A DNA stretch of 32,976 nucleotides from positions 1 to 32,976 of the forward strand of contig JAHDCL010000027.1 in assembly GCA_020629875.1 (NCBI GenBank), read 5' to 3'. Positions 25,627 through 32,976 of the stretch are shown here, piece by piece. The stretch's first letter is position 1, and each line of letters begins with the position of its first letter. The notes below the pieces were generated by a model. The model did not search any database. It had not been told where the DNA came from and saw nothing but the letters and a program-made list of their open reading frames with translations. Source of the DNA: Hellea sp. (GTDB taxonomy: Bacteria > Pseudomonadota > Alphaproteobacteria > Caulobacterales > Maricaulaceae). The position numbers were made by a program, and so were the translations under genes.

Positions 25627-25973
25627 AAAACAATGTTTTATGGTTATGTTTTGTTCCTCTATTGGGGGCGTGCCAACCTCAAACTGATTTGAAGTCGCCC
25701 GGTGAGGCGGAGCTCATCTCGGAAGGCCGCGCCATCGTCGCAGCCAATTGTTCGTCATGTCATAATTTCGAGCTCACGGGAGATAGTCCGCGTGAAGACG
25801 CGCCGCCATTACGCACCGTATTGGCCGACTATAACGCAGAGTCTCTGGCGGATGATTTTCGTGAGAGCATTCATGTGGGCCATCCGGACATGCCAGATTT
25901 TGATTTTGGGCCGAAGGGTACGGATGAAGTCGTCGCCTATTTGAAATCTATACAAGAAAGTTCTGAAAAGTAA
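25623..25973 (+). CDS. lipoprotein-anchored c-type cytochrome
   Basis: A 116-residue small class I cytochrome c. The N-terminus is a lipoprotein signal peptide with lipobox LGAC (C17), and Gln at +2 favours the outer membrane by the usual rule. Haem is bound at CSSCH (43-47) and the distal ligand is probably M90 in HPDMPDF. The rest is two helices with a single haem. It overlaps holC by four bases and is followed directly by a methionine-sulfoxide reductase gene, so it lies in an operon with unrelated housekeeping genes. The electron partner is unknown. Confidence 0.88.
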   Translation: MKNNVLWLCFVPLLGACQPQTDLKSPGEAELISEGRAIVAANCSSCHNFELTGDSPREDAPPLRTVLADYNAESLADDFRESIHVGHPDMPDFDFGPKGTDEVVAYLKSIQESSEK

Positions 25974-26437
25974 TGATGAGCAAAGCTGAAATATACGAAG
26001 ATGTTGCGAAGCAAATATCAGCCGTGATTGATGGAGAAACATCCGTCACCGCGCGCTACGCGACTGCAGCCTGTCTGCTTAACGAAGCTTTTGATTACTA
26101 TTTTTGGACCGGATTTTACGTCGTAGACCCGCTAAAGCCAACTGAGCTTGTTGTTGGGCCTTATCAGGGAACATTGGGGTGCTTGCGTATACCCTTTGGG
26201 AAAGGTGTGTGCGGTGCCTGCGCGGAACAGGGCAAAACTATCATTGTCGAAGATGTGCACGAATTTCCTGGGCATATTGCCTGTGATAGTCGTTCCAATT
26301 CCGAAATTGTTGTCCCCGTTTTCGATAAAACCGGGAAGCTGGCCGCTGTCTTAGATGTTGATTCTACAGAATTTGGCTCATTTGATGAGGTGGATAAGCA
26401 AGGCTTAGAGGCGATTTGTAAATCTTTGCTGGGCTAA
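25973..26437 (+). CDS. free methionine-(R)-sulfoxide reductase (GAF domain)
   Basis: A 154-residue single GAF-domain enzyme that reduces free methionine-R-sulfoxide in the cytoplasm (fRMsr, the MsrC/YebR family). The three redox cysteines are present with the same spacing as in E. coli: C70 (GTLGCLRIPFGKGVC), C80 in that same segment, and C104 (GHIACDSRSNSEIV); an extra C83 is close by. Two ATGs are in tandem; the first overlaps the cytochrome stop (TAATG). Its stop overlaps that of the convergent LOG gene by four bases. Confidence 0.93.
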   Translation: MMSKAEIYEDVAKQISAVIDGETSVTARYATAACLLNEAFDYYFWTGFYVVDPLKPTELVVGPYQGTLGCLRIPFGKGVCGACAEQGKTIIVEDVHEFPGHIACDSRSNSEIVVPVFDKTGKLAAVLDVDSTEFGSFDEVDKQGLEAICKSLLG

Positions 26438-27018
26438 ACCTTGTCATGGATGTTTAGCGGCTCCCGTTTATTCGGGTTAGCAATTTTATCGGCAATCAGT
26501 GTTAGTGCCTCATGTGCTGTTGAGGCAGAGTGAATATCTTTAGCGAAGCTTTCGGGAGCAAATCCTTCTTCTATGGTGTGGTGAAGTCCTCGAATAATGG
26601 GGTCCCAGTAGCCGGTATTGTCGAGAAATACCAAAGGCTTTTCATGCAGGTTGAGCCGCATCCAAGAGAGAATCTCAATTGTTTCTTCCAGCGTTCCAAT
26701 CCCACCGGGTAATACGATAAAAGCATCCGATTCATCATACATCATGATTTTTCGCGCGTGCATATCCTGTACCATAATATGTTCGACTTCTTCCAACGTC
26801 TGCTCAACCTCCGCTAAAAACTCTGGCATGATACCCAAAACTTTACCGCCTGCGGCGTTAGCGGAACGGGCAACCGCGCCCATCAATCCTAAACCTCCGC
26901 CTCCATATACAAGACGATGCCCTTTATCTGCGAGAGCTTCGCCTACGGCTATTGCCAGAGCGATGTGTTTTGGATCGCGGCCGGGGCTAGCCCCACAAAA
27001 TACACAGATTGATTTCAT
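26434..27018 (-). CDS. LOG family (TIGR00730) nucleotide phosphoribohydrolase
   Basis: A 194-residue Rossmann-fold protein of the LOG/YvdD family, whose members release the free base from nucleoside 5'-monophosphates, including cytokinin precursors and AMP. Motifs: VFCGASPG (6-13), YGGGGLGLMG (38-47), the MHARK segment (86-90) and the signature PGGIGTLEE (104-112), the last two forming the active site. It is the shorter type I form. The physiological substrate in a free-living bacterium is not known. It is convergent with the methionine-sulfoxide reductase gene and divergent from the Ig-like gene. Confidence 0.92.
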   Translation of the reverse strand: MKSICVFCGASPGRDPKHIALAIAVGEALADKGHRLVYGGGGLGLMGAVARSANAAGGKVLGIMPEFLAEVEQTLEEVEHIMVQDMHARKIMMYDESDAFIVLPGGIGTLEETIEILSWMRLNLHEKPLVFLDNTGYWDPIIRGLHHTIEEGFAPESFAKDIHSASTAHEALTLIADKIANPNKREPLNIHDKV

Positions 27019-27102
27019 AATAAGGGATTTTCATTTGCGTTACTGAATCTAACACTTAGGTTGTCTGGTTAAAGCAGGCAATGCGGAAAGTTTGACACGC
27101 TC

Positions 27103-28041
27103 ATGAAATCTCGTCTTTTTTGGATGATTGCGACAGGAATGGCATTGGCCTTCCTCCTGCTTGTGGCTGTTCAGGCGACATCATTTTTCTCGCGAGCCTC
27201 GGGTGAAGATAGTCAAGAAGCCGTCGTAACTGAAACCACTGTCGAGACAGGATTTGTTCCTGTTATATTTCGAACTATAAGTGAATATGGGACAGGGTTT
27301 GATACGCAGTTGCGTCTTAGTGGGACCAGTGAGCCTGAAGCAGTTCTAATTCTACTCAATCAGAACGAACGTCTTCGTCAAATTAGGGCGGACGAGGAGG
27401 GTACTTGGAATGTCGACATTAGAGTCGACCCTTCGGAGACCATGGTGCTTGAGATCGTGATGTTCGTCGAGGGAGGGCTAAATGTACGGGGAGATGAAAC
27501 TGTATTTCGAATTCCTGTACCGCCTAGCGAAACAGCGGATGACGGAGTAGAGTCTCAGGCGGCTTTGATCATGGTCTGCGCCCCGGGAGGGCCTACCCGT
27601 ATTGTTCAAACACCCTTTGGCGGCAGTCCAACAGACGGCCCGCTCACGATGGGGCCAATTGATTATGATGATAGTGGCGGTGTAATATTCTCTGGCACAA
27701 CAGAGGAAGAAGGCCGCGTGCGTATTTTTGCGGGACCTCAAGCAATTGGAGAAACCCGCGTGGGTGCGGGCGGCCGATGGAACTTTATCGCGGGCAATAT
27801 GCTCCCCATGGGAGAGTATGAGATAGCTGCGGAACTCATTAAATCGGATGGGGTGAAGGCGCGTGTCAGTGTTCCCTTTGAACGGTTAGCGCCTTCCAAA
27901 AATACCGAAGTGTCGAGCTTACCAGATATCCGCTATGAACCATTTCGCTGGCAGGTCAGGCGTCAACTTTTAGGGGGCGGGGCTCAGTACACAGCTATTT
28001 TTGCCCCGCAAGATGCCGAGGCAATTATCGTCGAAGAATGA
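27103..28041 (+). CDS. membrane-anchored Ig-like protein with decayed C-terminal LysM
   Basis: A 312-residue protein with an N-terminal membrane anchor (about 6-29), an acidic linker, and two bacterial Ig-like repeats: about 66-140 (LRLSGTSEPEAVLILLNQNE, then GTWNVDI) and about 193-262 (VIFSGTTEEEGRVRIFAG, then GRWNFIAG, then GEYEI). The design resembles the alphaproteobacterial family that ends in a LysM peptidoglycan-binding domain. Here the last 30 residues (FRWQVRRQLLGGGAQYTAIF and on) look like the start of a LysM but lack the usual IYPGQ ending, and the gene stops directly against the convergent efflux gene. The function is unknown; it is probably exposed in the periplasm. Confidence 0.75.
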   Translation: MKSRLFWMIATGMALAFLLLVAVQATSFFSRASGEDSQEAVVTETTVETGFVPVIFRTISEYGTGFDTQLRLSGTSEPEAVLILLNQNERLRQIRADEEGTWNVDIRVDPSETMVLEIVMFVEGGLNVRGDETVFRIPVPPSETADDGVESQAALIMVCAPGGPTRIVQTPFGGSPTDGPLTMGPIDYDDSGGVIFSGTTEEEGRVRIFAGPQAIGETRVGAGGRWNFIAGNMLPMGEYEIAAELIKSDGVKARVSVPFERLAPSKNTEVSSLPDIRYEPFRWQVRRQLLGGGAQYTAIFAPQDAEAIIVEE

Positions 28042-31000
28042 CTATTCCGCAGCGATGGATAGTTTCTTAGGCGGAATGTCATCTTCATCTAGCATTTCGT
28101 CAAAGCCGTCGTCTTTATCTTTTCCTAATAGGCGCTTGGCCCGTTTGAATAAGACAGTAGGCATCGCCAACATCACGGGTGTCACGACGAGGGTGAGGAT
28201 TGTCGCAAAGGCGAGACCTGACGATACGACATATGAAATTGGCGCCCAAATATCTGAAGTGCTCGAGCCCGCAGTGGAAAACTCACCTGAAAAAATATTT
28301 GCCTGCCATCCTAATACGAGGGGCATCAATCCCACCACAGTTGTGAGGGTCGTCAAAATGACGGGGCGTAACCGCTGAGCCGCGGTGCGAAGCGCAGCAT
28401 CTTCACTGCTAAACCCATTTTCTTTGAGGCGCTGATATGTGTCGATCAGAACGATATTGTTGTTCACTACGATTCCCGCCAGAGCTATAACGCCGGTTAG
28501 GACAAGTATCATGGAAATATAAGGGTAGAATACTAATCCTAATATGACCCCAAATACAGATAGGACGACGGCAGAAAGTGTGAGAAATACGTGGTAAAAG
28601 CTGTTAAATTGCAGGAGCAGGATAACGCCCATCATGAACATAATTGCGATGGCGGCGTTTTTGCCAAACTGAGCTGCCGCAGCATTTTCTTCCGCCTGTC
28701 CAAGAAATTTTATTTGCGTACCCGCGGGTAGTTCGGCCTCTTCATCAAACCATTTTTGCATTTCTTCCACTTGCAGGTTGGTCGCATAGCCTTTGCGCGT
28801 GTTTCCTTGGACTAAATAAAATGGGAGGAGGTCACGACGTTCTATTTTGTCTTGGCGAGGTTTAGCCACGCGCTTTACAACAGAGGATATTGGTAAGGCA
28901 CCTGCGGGGGTTTGAATTCGTAATGTGTCCAGCTGCGCTAGGTCGCGAGAAGAACTTGGATAGCGGACACGAATATCGACTTCGTCTTCAACATTAAGCG
29001 GTCGGTATTGCCCAACAAGAGCCCCTTCGGTTATGAACTGCAAGGCTGCCCCAATGCGGCCAACATCCAGCCCAAGACGTCCAGCCTCAGCGCGATCGAC
29101 TTCAATCTCCCAATCCACGCCGGGAAGGGGCAGGCTGTCTTCTATCTCGTAGACCCCTTCAATCGAGGCCAGTTTTTCTCTGACATAAACGGCTGTTTTC
29201 TTTAGCTCTTCCCGATTTTCAGATGAAATTTGAACCCCGATATCCTTCGCAATAGGAGGGCCCTGATCAATGGCAGTGATTTCGGTTAAAACTCCAGGGA
29301 TGCCCGTGCTTACCTCTTCGAGCTCTTCGACAATGTCTTCCAAGGGGCGGCCACGCTCGGCAAAAGGGAGCAGTTCCGTATATATTCGAACAGTGGAGTC
29401 TATGGGTACATTGGAGGGACCGTTCAGGCCAGCTCCGCCGCCTCCGCTACCCGCAGCGGCAGGTCCCGCAACAGTATAAATGGATTCCACGCCATCTACT
29501 TTCACGATCCTGTTCTCTAACTCTTTCGCAATAGCTAGACTTTGATCTGCGGTCGTATTTCCGCGGGTTCTCGCAAGGACGAAGATTTGATCAGAAGGCG
29601 TTTGAGTGAAAAACTCTACAGGCTTCGGAGGCGGTCCTTTAACGCTCGCGCCAAAGGCACTGATGATTAAAAAGCCCAAAATGACGAGGCCCGTTAATAC
29701 CAAAAGCGGAAAACGAATGAGCTGCCGGATGAAGCGAACATAGAGCCCCGTAAAACCACTCAGCTTTGAGGGGTCTCCGTCCGCACCTGCCAGTAAGGCA
29801 GCATTCGAGTTTTCACGCTTCTTTGTCTTAAAGCCAATGACGGCCCCGAGGGTTGGCAAGAAAATCAATGCCATGAGCATAGACGCTGTGAGTACATAAA
29901 TCATGGTCCTCGGGAAATAGGACATGAATTTTCCGGTTATGGTTTCCCAAAACAGCAGGGGAATAAAGGCGGCGAGCGTGGTTGCCGTAGAGGAAACGAT
30001 TGGCCAGAACATTCGCTCGCCAGCAAGCTGGAACGCCTGACGGCGCGGCAGGCCTTCATCCATTTTACGGTCCGCATATTCAATGATCACAATGGCACTA
30101 TCAACCAGAACGCCCACTGAGAGGATTAGGCCAAATAAGATCATCATATTGATGGTCTCGCCTTGGACAAAGAAAAGGAAGAAGGCAATCAGGAAACTGG
30201 CGGGGATGGCCCACCCTACAAATATCGCAGAACGCCAACCCAATGCGGCAATACAGACGATAAAGACGAGGATGACGGCATTGATAATTGATGATGACAG
30301 CTCTCTACGCATGTCATTGATATAAACTGAGCGCGATTGACTATAGGTAATGTTAATTGTTTCTGGCCAATCGTCCCGAGAGCTGATTTCATCGACCAAA
30401 TCCTGAACTAAAATCGCCGTGTCCAGAATGTTCTCGCCTTGCCGTTTGGATATCTCCAGAGAGACAGATGTTCGGCGATTGAAACGTGCGATGTTTTCAA
30501 CGTCCTTATAGCCGCTACGAACAGTCGAGATATCGCTCATCCGAACGATACTGTTATTGGCGCCTCGGCGAACAACGAGATCCGCAAGGTCTTCGGGGTT
30601 CTCGATAAGACCAGGAAGTTTGACATTGAATTTACCGCTCTCTGTCTCAAGAGCACCTGCGGGAATAAGGCTATTATTGCGGCCGACCGCGAGGGCTATT
30701 TCATCATAGGTTATACCCAGGCTCTCGACTTTTGCGGGGTCAAGTATTGCTTCGAGGACCTCGATGCGCTCGCCCGAAATGCTGGCCTCTAGGACTTGGG
30801 GGAGTGCCTCAATACGAGATTGTAGGTCTTTGGCCCGGCGCTGTAACTCGCGCTCAGGAACGTCACCCCAAAGGTTTACAGTGATAATAGGTAATGTCGC
30901 AGTCGATACTTCTTCAACGATTGGCTCTTGCGCCTCTTGAGGGAATTCCGCGCGGGCGCGGTCCACTTTTTCTAAAACATCAGTGAGGGCCTTGTCTTGA

Positions 31001-31311
31001 TCATGCGAAATATCAAATTCAATGACGATATAGGCGACGTTGTTAGCCGCAATCGAGTCGATTTGTTTGACGCCCTCAATGGATTTTATTTCGGTTTCCA
31101 TCGGCCGAATGAGTAAGCGTTCAGCATCTTCCGGTGAAATTCCGGGTAGAACAACGCGTACATTTACAAATGGAACGGGAATGTCCGGTTCGGCGTCAAG
31201 GGGCAGGCGATCAAGTGCAATTAGGCCGCCAATAACGGCGAATATCATGATGCCAATGGTCATTCGCCAATTGCGAATGGCAAAACCAACAATGCCGACA
31301 ATGCCGCCCAT
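28042..31311 (-). CDS. efflux RND transporter permease subunit
   Basis: A 1089-residue inner-membrane proton-driven pump of the RND superfamily, AcrB/HAE-like by length and layout: 12 membrane segments in two halves with large periplasmic loops after segments 1 and 7. PGISPEDAERLLIRPMETEI (56-75) is the first porter subdomain. In segment 4 the proton-relay motif reads VLVDSAIVIIEYADRKM: D404 is kept, but the second Asp of AcrB (D408) is S405. In segment 10, GIVVNNNIVLID puts N950 where AcrB has K940. The start lies two bases after the adaptor stop, so both are one operon. No outer-membrane channel gene is in view, and the substrate is unknown. Confidence 0.93.
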   Translation of the reverse strand: MGGIVGIVGFAIRNWRMTIGIMIFAVIGGLIALDRLPLDAEPDIPVPFVNVRVVLPGISPEDAERLLIRPMETEIKSIEGVKQIDSIAANNVAYIVIEFDISHDQDKALTDVLEKVDRARAEFPQEAQEPIVEEVSTATLPIITVNLWGDVPERELQRRAKDLQSRIEALPQVLEASISGERIEVLEAILDPAKVESLGITYDEIALAVGRNNSLIPAGALETESGKFNVKLPGLIENPEDLADLVVRRGANNSIVRMSDISTVRSGYKDVENIARFNRRTSVSLEISKRQGENILDTAILVQDLVDEISSRDDWPETINITYSQSRSVYINDMRRELSSSIINAVILVFIVCIAALGWRSAIFVGWAIPASFLIAFFLFFVQGETINMMILFGLILSVGVLVDSAIVIIEYADRKMDEGLPRRQAFQLAGERMFWPIVSSTATTLAAFIPLLFWETITGKFMSYFPRTMIYVLTASMLMALIFLPTLGAVIGFKTKKRENSNAALLAGADGDPSKLSGFTGLYVRFIRQLIRFPLLVLTGLVILGFLIISAFGASVKGPPPKPVEFFTQTPSDQIFVLARTRGNTTADQSLAIAKELENRIVKVDGVESIYTVAGPAAAGSGGGGAGLNGPSNVPIDSTVRIYTELLPFAERGRPLEDIVEELEEVSTGIPGVLTEITAIDQGPPIAKDIGVQISSENREELKKTAVYVREKLASIEGVYEIEDSLPLPGVDWEIEVDRAEAGRLGLDVGRIGAALQFITEGALVGQYRPLNVEDEVDIRVRYPSSSRDLAQLDTLRIQTPAGALPISSVVKRVAKPRQDKIERRDLLPFYLVQGNTRKGYATNLQVEEMQKWFDEEAELPAGTQIKFLGQAEENAAAAQFGKNAAIAIMFMMGVILLLQFNSFYHVFLTLSAVVLSVFGVILGLVFYPYISMILVLTGVIALAGIVVNNNIVLIDTYQRLKENGFSSEDAALRTAAQRLRPVILTTLTTVVGLMPLVLGWQANIFSGEFSTAGSSTSDIWAPISYVVSSGLAFATILTLVVTPVMLAMPTVLFKRAKRLLGKDKDDGFDEMLDEDDIPPKKLSIAAE

Positions 31312-31313
31312 GA

Positions 31314-32399
31314 CTACTCGGTGGCTCCGCTATAGCCGACGGTTTTAGGCTCGACCTCGGTGCCCACGGAAACATAGTCTTGGCCCTGCACGATAATCCG
31401 CGTGCTGTCGGGGAGGCCTGTCACCCAAATGCCGTCGCTATCTTCGTCAATTTGTTTGATCACAGAAAAGCCTACGCGGTTATCATAGTCGACATAGCGC
31501 ACGCCCAGAGCCCCATCTGAATCCAAGGTAAGAATTTTGGAAGGCACGTGCTGCGCTTTCACCAGGCCTGCCTTAATGCTCACCGTTGCGGTAAGGCCGC
31601 CTTTGAGTGCGTAATCCGTATTCGGCACCTCGATTTCCGTGCGGAAGGTGCGCGTGGCGGAATCTGCATTCGCTTCGATAAAGCGGATTTTACCTGTCAC
31701 ATTCTCACCGGTGACAAGCTCTACATCGGCGCCCTGACCAATTTTCACTTCACCAACCTGCGTTTCGGTGAGCTGAACGGTAACGATAAGCGGGTTCATC
31801 TCAATAAGCTTACCGCAAGCCTGTCCGGGAAGCAGGTAATCTCCAACTTCGGCAATTTGGCTATCGAACACGCCAGAAAAGGGCGCGCGCATGTTCACAT
31901 TGTCTAGCTCAATTTGTGCCTGTTTCACAGCGGCGCGAGCGCCATCGACGGCCGCCTTTTGAGACTTTAGCTGCACCGCTGATTTATAGCCCTTATCAAC
32001 AAGGGTTTGGGTGGACTGCAAATCAAATTGCCGAGCTTCAAGGGTTGCTTGAGCTTGGTCGAGATTCGCTTGGCGTGCATCGACGTCTTGGCGGCAAAGC
32101 ACAGTGCCGCGTGTAATGCGGCGCCCTTCGGCAATTGGCGTTGAAATTACAAGACCTGCAGTTTCAGCTTTCACATCAACTTCACGATTGGCTTCTGTGC
32201 GGCCGTAAAGTTTGAAGGCATTTTGATGTTCTTCTGCCTCACGCGACTCGACAACGACTGTCGGAATTGGCGCGGATTCTTGCGCGGCTGATGTTGTGGG
32301 GGCGGGATTGCTTTCCTCGCGCCCTGAATTATACCAGAACCATAGCGCGATGGCGAGAAAAGCCCCCGTAGCAAAGATATATGATTTGTTGATTTTCAT
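31314..32399 (-). CDS. efflux RND transporter periplasmic adaptor subunit
   Basis: A 361-residue membrane-fusion protein that links the RND pump to an outer-membrane channel. From the ATG at 32397-32399 it has one N-terminal anchor (SYIFATGAFLAIALWFWY), a first half-lipoyl segment (VDVKAETAGLVI), a helical hairpin (about 105-150, ARQANLDQAQATLEARQFDL and on), the second half-lipoyl (NVNMRAPFSGVFD-like region) and a beta-barrel. The frame continues upstream to 32528, but that part is Cys-rich and has no signal character, and crosses the likely promoter. The permease gene starts two bases after its stop. Confidence 0.92.
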   Translation of the reverse strand: MKINKSYIFATGAFLAIALWFWYNSGREESNPAPTTSAAQESAPIPTVVVESREAEEHQNAFKLYGRTEANREVDVKAETAGLVISTPIAEGRRITRGTVLCRQDVDARQANLDQAQATLEARQFDLQSTQTLVDKGYKSAVQLKSQKAAVDGARAAVKQAQIELDNVNMRAPFSGVFDSQIAEVGDYLLPGQACGKLIEMNPLIVTVQLTETQVGEVKIGQGADVELVTGENVTGKIRFIEANADSATRTFRTEIEVPNTDYALKGGLTATVSIKAGLVKAQHVPSKILTLDSDGALGVRYVDYDNRVGFSVIKQIDEDSDGIWVTGLPDSTRIIVQGQDYVSVGTEVEPKTVGYSGATE

Positions 32400-32444
32400 G
32401 GCCTCAAATACGCACTTACATAGCGAATAGTTTCTGCTTTGGGC

Positions 32445-32472
32445 AAAGTAGGAGTATCTACTCAAAAGGCAA
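32445..32472 (-). promoter_or_regulatory. candidate promoter with operator-like palindromes, RND operon
   Basis: On the minus strand, TTGCCT (32467-32472) and TACTTT (32445-32450) are 16 bases apart. The spacer contains GAGTATCTACTC (32452-32463; arms of five around TC), and CTTTGGGCAAAG (32437-32448; arms of five) overlaps the -10 box. Such sites can bind a repressor, but no regulator gene is adjacent in the window. Confidence 0.4.
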
Positions 32473-32529
32473 CTGACAAAACTGCAACGGCGTGCGTCAC
32501 AATTGCATGATACTAAGCACGATTTCACC

Positions 32530-32549
32530 CTTATCGCGCTTGTGATAAG
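32530..32549. repeat. 20-bp interrupted palindrome between divergent genes
   Basis: CTTATC (32530-32535) and GATAAG (32544-32549) are complementary arms around eight bases, in the 227-base gap between the RND adaptor (left) and the carboxylase gene (right). It is symmetrical enough to be a protein-binding site. No T-run follows, so it is not a terminator. Confidence 0.3.
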
Positions 32550-32626
32550 ACTAAATGAGACTTGACCCTCGCAATCTCCCTATTAGGTTGCTGCAATCGG
32601 TTTTGCTGGAACGAAGGGGAATAGGT

Positions 32627-32976
32627 TTGAGCGATATATTAGACCAGCTGCAAGCGCGGCGCGACGAAGCTCGATTGGGTGGTGGAGAGCGCCGGATTGA
32701 GGCTCAGCACGCCAAAGGAAAGCTGACCGCGCGAGAGCGGCTAGAGCTCCTCCTAGATCCCGGCAGTTTTGAAGAATTCGACATGTTCGTAAAGCATCGC
32801 TCGACTGATTTTGGCATGGACAAAAAGCACTTTGCGGGCGATGGCGTCGTCACGGGGTGGGGCACGATTAACGGGCGTAAAACTTTCGTTTATGCGCAAG
32901 ACTTTACCGTTTTTGGCGGCAGCCTCTCTAAGACACACGCGCAGAAAATCTGCAAAATACAGCAAATGGCGATGAA
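32627..32976 (+). CDS. pccB: acyl-CoA carboxylase carboxyltransferase (propionyl-CoA carboxylase beta), 5' part
   Basis: The first 116 codons of a biotin-dependent carboxylase beta chain, cut by the window edge. Such enzymes carboxylate propionyl-CoA to methylmalonyl-CoA. The translated start, with [19 protein letters not shown], then [20 protein letters not shown] and [14 protein letters not shown], follows the PccB family closely, as does [16 protein letters not shown]. The start codon is TTG at 32627-32629, with AAGGGGA six bases upstream (32614-32620); there is no in-frame ATG near the expected N-terminus. The identity as propionyl- rather than another acyl-CoA carboxylase rests on these motifs only. 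Confidence 0.88.
   Translation, partial: MSDILDQLQARRDEARLGGGERRIEAQHAKGKLTARERLELLLDPGSFEEFDMFVKHRSTDFGMDKKHFAGDGVVTGWGTINGRKTFVYAQDFTVFGGSLSKTHAQKICKIQQMAM

Noticed and set aside
32400-32528. Longer N-terminus for the RND adaptor
   Set aside because: The extra 43 residues are Cys-rich and have no membrane or signal character; the ATG at 32399 directly precedes the typical anchor, and the extension crosses the proposed promoter.
1-32976. CRISPR arrays, tRNA or rRNA genes, insertion sequences, phage genes
   Set aside because: Looked for on both strands; no regularly spaced repeats, transposase motifs, cloverleaf-like sequence or rRNA-like stretches were seen by eye.

Overview
The window is a gene-dense, mostly housekeeping stretch of chromosome from an alphaproteobacterium of intermediate base composition. 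The evidence is gene order and families: cysE followed by a DUF3126 gene; fabD-fabG-acpP-fabF-mltG-yicC-gmk; lptF-lptG with surA-pdxA-rsmA; pepA-holC; and glutathione-dependent formaldehyde detoxification. A member of the Caulobacterales/Maricaulales/Hyphomonadaceae side of the class is plausible but not provable from the sequence alone. I see no rRNA, tRNA, CRISPR array, insertion sequence, phage gene or plasmid function. No stretch above 300 bases lacks a gene; the longest gap, about 227 bases, lies at the right end.

Layout. (1) 1-3.5 kb: an Old Yellow Enzyme family reductase and a glyoxalase-fold protein on +, facing fghA and adhC on -, which form the formaldehyde oxidation pair. (2) 3.6-5.3 kb: a membrane acyltransferase and queF (queuosine synthesis). 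(3) 5.4-7.0 kb: cysE, a DUF3126 gene and a gamma-carbonic-anhydrase family gene in one operon. (4) 7.0-12.0 kb: the least ordinary part, with a GYF_2-domain protein carrying a Cas2/SinR-like tail, a rhomboid protease, an unassigned polytopic membrane protein and a long coiled-coil protein. (5) 12.1-18.1 kb: fatty-acid synthesis (fabD, fabG, acpP, fabF), then mltG, yicC and gmk with overlapping ends. (6) 18.2-23.6 kb, on -: lptF-lptG, then surA-pdxA-rsmA. lptD, usually found between lptG and surA in alphaproteobacteria, is absent here. (7) 23.7-26.4 kb: pepA, holC, a lipoprotein cytochrome c and a free methionine-R-sulfoxide reductase, tightly packed. (8) 26.4-32.4 kb: a LOG-family nucleotide hydrolase, an Ig-like membrane-anchored protein, and an RND efflux permease with its periplasmic adaptor. 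(9) The right edge cuts the start of a propionyl-CoA carboxylase beta-type gene.

The genes mostly serve membrane and envelope construction (ACP and chain elongation, LPS export, outer-membrane protein folding, glycan cleavage) with some stress and detoxification functions (formaldehyde, methionine sulfoxide, drug efflux). Packing is extreme: same-strand genes often share stop and start bases, and four convergent pairs share a 4-base overlap of their stop codons. I found no clear new biological system. The points most worth checking are a perfect 9-bp hairpin holding the acpP stop codon and abutting the fabF start, the missing lptD, the GYF_2/Cas2-like fusion, a decayed-looking LysM end, and an RND pump with a changed proton-relay motif. 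All family assignments come from reading motifs by eye; no database search was run.
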